From: an uncultured Bryobacteraceae bacterium
Lineage (GTDB): Bacteria; Acidobacteriota; Terriglobia; Bryobacterales; Bryobacteraceae
Assembly (NCBI GenBank): GCA_937921835.1
Contig: CAKZVG010000097.1
Location: 1-8,329 of the forward strand
Length of the DNA stretch: 8,329 nt
Direction: 5' to 3'
Translations under genes and position numbers: made by a program
Part shown: in pieces, positions 6,727-8,329 of the stretch
Layout of the letters: every line of letters starts with the position of its first letter
Numbering within the stretch: position 1 is the first letter of the stretch
The notes under the pieces: model-generated
What the model was told of the DNA's origin: nothing
The model's database searches: none
Seen by the model: the letters and a program-made list of their open reading frames with translations, nothing else

Positions 6727-7133
6727 GTGAGCCGATTCGCGTTCTGGTGGTTGACGACGAGGTCGACTACCTGAACTCCCTGAAGCGCGTGCTGGCGCGC
6801 CGCGGATTCGACGTCCAGACCGTCACCGACGGAAGGTCCGCCCTGGCGGTTCTGGCGGAGGCGCAGTTCGACTGCGTTCTCCTGGACCTGCAAATGCCGG
6901 GGATGGACGGACTCGCCACCCTCGCCGAGTTGCGGAAGCAGGACCAGTTGACCCCGGTGCTGCTGCTGACCGGGCGCGGCGACATTCCTTCCGTGCTGTC
7001 GGCGCTCAAGGGCGGGTCCGAGGGTTTCCTGGCGAAGCCGTGCCCGGTCGAGGAACTGGTTTCGGCGATTGAGGACGCCAGCGAACGCAAGGCCCTGGCT
7101 CGCGCCTGGGGAGGCAACGGCAAGGAGCACTGA
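6723..7133 (+). CDS. Single-domain CheY-like response regulator
   Basis: This 136-residue protein is one receiver domain with no output domain. All receiver landmarks are present: acidic D11/D12 in VLVVDDE, phosphoacceptor D55 in LLDLQMPGMDG, T83 in LLLTGRGD and K105 in FLAKPCP. A short charged tail follows (GGNGKEH). It starts in an ATGA overlap with the kinase stop and has its own GGAGG site, so kinase and regulator are surely a pair. With no DNA-binding or enzymatic domain, it must act by protein contact or as a phosphorelay intermediate. The PEP-synthase-like protein encoded first in the operon is an obvious candidate partner, but that is inference from gene order only. The gene ends 7 bp from the convergent gene on the other strand. 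Confidence 0.95.
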   Translation: MSEPIRVLVVDDEVDYLNSLKRVLARRGFDVQTVTDGRSALAVLAEAQFDCVLLDLQMPGMDGLATLAELRKQDQLTPVLLLTGRGDIPSVLSALKGGSEGFLAKPCPVEELVSAIEDASERKALARAWGGNGKEH

Positions 7134-7140
7134 GCGGCGC

Positions 7141-8329
7141 CTAACCCCCGCCGGTTGGGCGGCGTCCCAGGCGCGACAGGTCGTAATCCTCCTCCAGAAA
7201 CGCTTTCAGGATCAGCGCCACCGATTCCTCCGAGTTCATCGTCGCGTCCATCTGCCGGAAGAACTGGAATACCCGCCCGATCATCGTCAGATGAGCGGCG
7301 GTCTCCTGCTGGATGCGCTTCGAGAGGCGGGCGTGGACCGCGTCGCCTTCGACCGTGACCGCGAATCCATAGTGCTCCAGAACCCCCGCGATCGCGCGGA
7401 CGCGGCGCGCGCGGCGGGAGTAATCGGCCGCTCCGCCCCGGAACAGCGCGCTGATGTAGTTTTTGTTGGGGGTCAGACCGCAATAGGTGTCGACCACCGA
7501 GAAATGGTAGCCGACGCGCGCGGTGTAGTTGAGATAACGGTCCGAAACCAGCGCGTAGCAGGGATCGCGGAAGGTGCGCGTCTGTTCGGGGCTCTCCAGC
7601 GCGTGGCGCATCATGATGCCGAAGAGCCCTTTCAGGTCCATCGGCTTGGCACCGAAGCGCGGGATCCGCCGGTCCAGCATGCCGGCCAGCAGCGCCGCCA
7701 GCGGAACCGAGGCGACCTGAGCGGGCTTGACGCGGCGCGCTCCGGCTGGCGCCTGGATGCCTCCGCCGAGATCGAAGATGAATAAGTCGATCGGAAGGAA
7801 TACGTCCAGGCGGACGCCCGCCTCGTGCATATCCCCCAGGCTGCCGCCCAGGTGGAACATCTCTTCGTAGGACTTTTCGTGCGCGTAGCGCGCGATGTCG
7901 TGCAGGGTAAGACAGTGTTCGGGAGTGAAGTTGGGAAGCCGCGGGTGGCTCAGGTTCAACGGGATCAGCAACTCGGCGGCCGCTTCCAGCAGCCGGAAGA
8001 CCGGCGTGCGCCGCATGAGGCCGCGCCTGCCCCCGACCACGGCCGAGCGCGCCTCCCGCTTCTGAAGCTCCGGAACAACGCCCGCATAAACACGGCCGCA
8101 ACGGGCGTCGACCGTGACGGTCTGGCCCGGCCGCAGCGCTGCGGTGGCGCTGCGGGTGTCAACCAGGGCCGGCACGCCGAATTCGCGGGCCAGAGCCGCC
8201 ATGTGTCCGGTGGCGCTGCCCAGGTCCGTGACGATGGCGCGGGCCTTGGCCATCACGAGGACAAACACCGGAGAGGATCGCGGGGCCACCAGGACCGCGC
8301 CGTCCGGAAAGCCTGCCAGGTCGTCATTC
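7141..8329 (-). CDS. Second PEP-synthase-like protein, C-terminal part (5' end outside the window)
   Basis: The frame is open from the right edge to the stop at 7141-7143 and shows the last 395 residues. A GTG at 8289 is not the start: the residues upstream of it (DDLAGFPDGAVLV) are the normal lead-in of a PEP-utiliser swivelling domain. That domain continues with VTDLGSATGHMAALAREFG; the catalytic His codon is 8203-8205 on this strand. After about residue 100 comes the same unusual C-terminal domain as in the + strand PEP-synthase-like protein. Shared landmarks are PEHC followed by LHD (EHC codons 7912-7920), a phenylalanine-rich FDLGGG segment, GYHFSVVDTYCG (7477-7512), an Asn-Tyr pair followed by a Gly-Gly-Ala stretch, an Arg-rich helix, and AFLEEDYD near the end. 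An ATP-grasp domain is expected beyond the window but is not seen. No PEP/pyruvate TIM barrel is present. The tail ends in a short RRPTGGG extension. Acceptor substrate and function are unknown. The gene converges on the response regulator with a 7-bp gap. Confidence 0.88.
   Translation of the reverse strand, partial: NDDLAGFPDGAVLVAPRSSPVFVLVMAKARAIVTDLGSATGHMAALAREFGVPALVDTRSATAALRPGQTVTVDARCGRVYAGVVPELQKREARSAVVGGRRGLMRRTPVFRLLEAAAELLIPLNLSHPRLPNFTPEHCLTLHDIARYAHEKSYEEMFHLGGSLGDMHEAGVRLDVFLPIDLFIFDLGGGIQAPAGARRVKPAQVASVPLAALLAGMLDRRIPRFGAKPMDLKGLFGIMMRHALESPEQTRTFRDPCYALVSDRYLNYTARVGYHFSVVDTYCGLTPNKNYISALFRGGAADYSRRARRVRAIAGVLEHYGFAVTVEGDAVHARLSKRIQQETAAHLTMIGRVFQFFRQMDATMNSEESVALILKAFLEEDYDLSRLGRRPTGGG

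Noticed and set aside
7148..7162. Small inverted repeat CCGCC/GGCGG at the convergent junction as a bidirectional terminator
   Set aside because: The 5-bp stem lies inside the end of the - strand gene and has no T-tract on either strand; it is too weak to call.
6767..8101. 444-codon - strand frame overlapping the second PEP-synthase-like gene
   Set aside because: It is in a different frame from the PEHC/GYHFS motifs and crosses the response regulator gene; it is composed of Arg/Ala/Gly-rich low-complexity sequence.
1..8329. CRISPR arrays, tRNA genes, insertion sequences, attachment sites
   Set aside because: I saw no regularly spaced repeats, tRNA-like cloverleaf, transposase or terminal inverted repeats in reading both strands.

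Overview
The window is 8.3 kb of dense, GC-rich bacterial DNA with almost no non-coding space. All genes are on the + strand except the last, which is on the - strand and runs off the right edge. Two features hint at an Acidobacteriota genome (Solibacter/Bryobacter type), with Myxococcota or a former deltaproteobacterial lineage as alternatives: the sulfatase has a twin-arginine leader, and the Cache-type sensor kinase and PEP-synthase-like proteins resemble those I know from deltaproteobacteria. No rRNA or other marker gene is present, so the taxonomic guess is weak.

Left part (1-2271): the 3' end of an unidentified gene, a small exported protein of unknown function with a possible lipid-binding-type fold, and a complete Tat-exported formylglycine sulfatase. 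The three genes are 14-20 bp apart and may be co-transcribed. A GC-rich hairpin just after the sulfatase may separate this group from the next.

Central part (2424-7133): a tightly coupled three-gene operon. Its first gene encodes an 846-residue PEP-synthase-like protein with a helical N-terminus, a PEP-synthase-type ATP-grasp domain and a phosphohistidine swivelling domain. The PEP/pyruvate TIM barrel expected at the C-terminus is replaced by an unrelated domain of about 280 residues. The stop of this gene lies inside the start of a membrane-bound Cache sensor histidine kinase (35-bp overlap). That kinase overlaps by 4 bp (ATGA) with a single-domain CheY-like response regulator.

Right part (7141-8329, - strand): a second PEP-synthase-like gene, convergent with the response regulator and only 7 bp from it. 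The visible part holds the end of its own swivelling domain and the same unusual C-terminal domain. The two proteins are clearly paralogous but divergent.

The most interesting aspect is this pairing. Two PEP-synthase-like proteins with an uncharacterised acceptor-type domain flank a two-component system, and one of them is translationally coupled to it. I infer a phosphoryl-transfer or signalling module, or sensor-linked control of an unknown phosphotransferase. The substrate cannot be read from the sequence.
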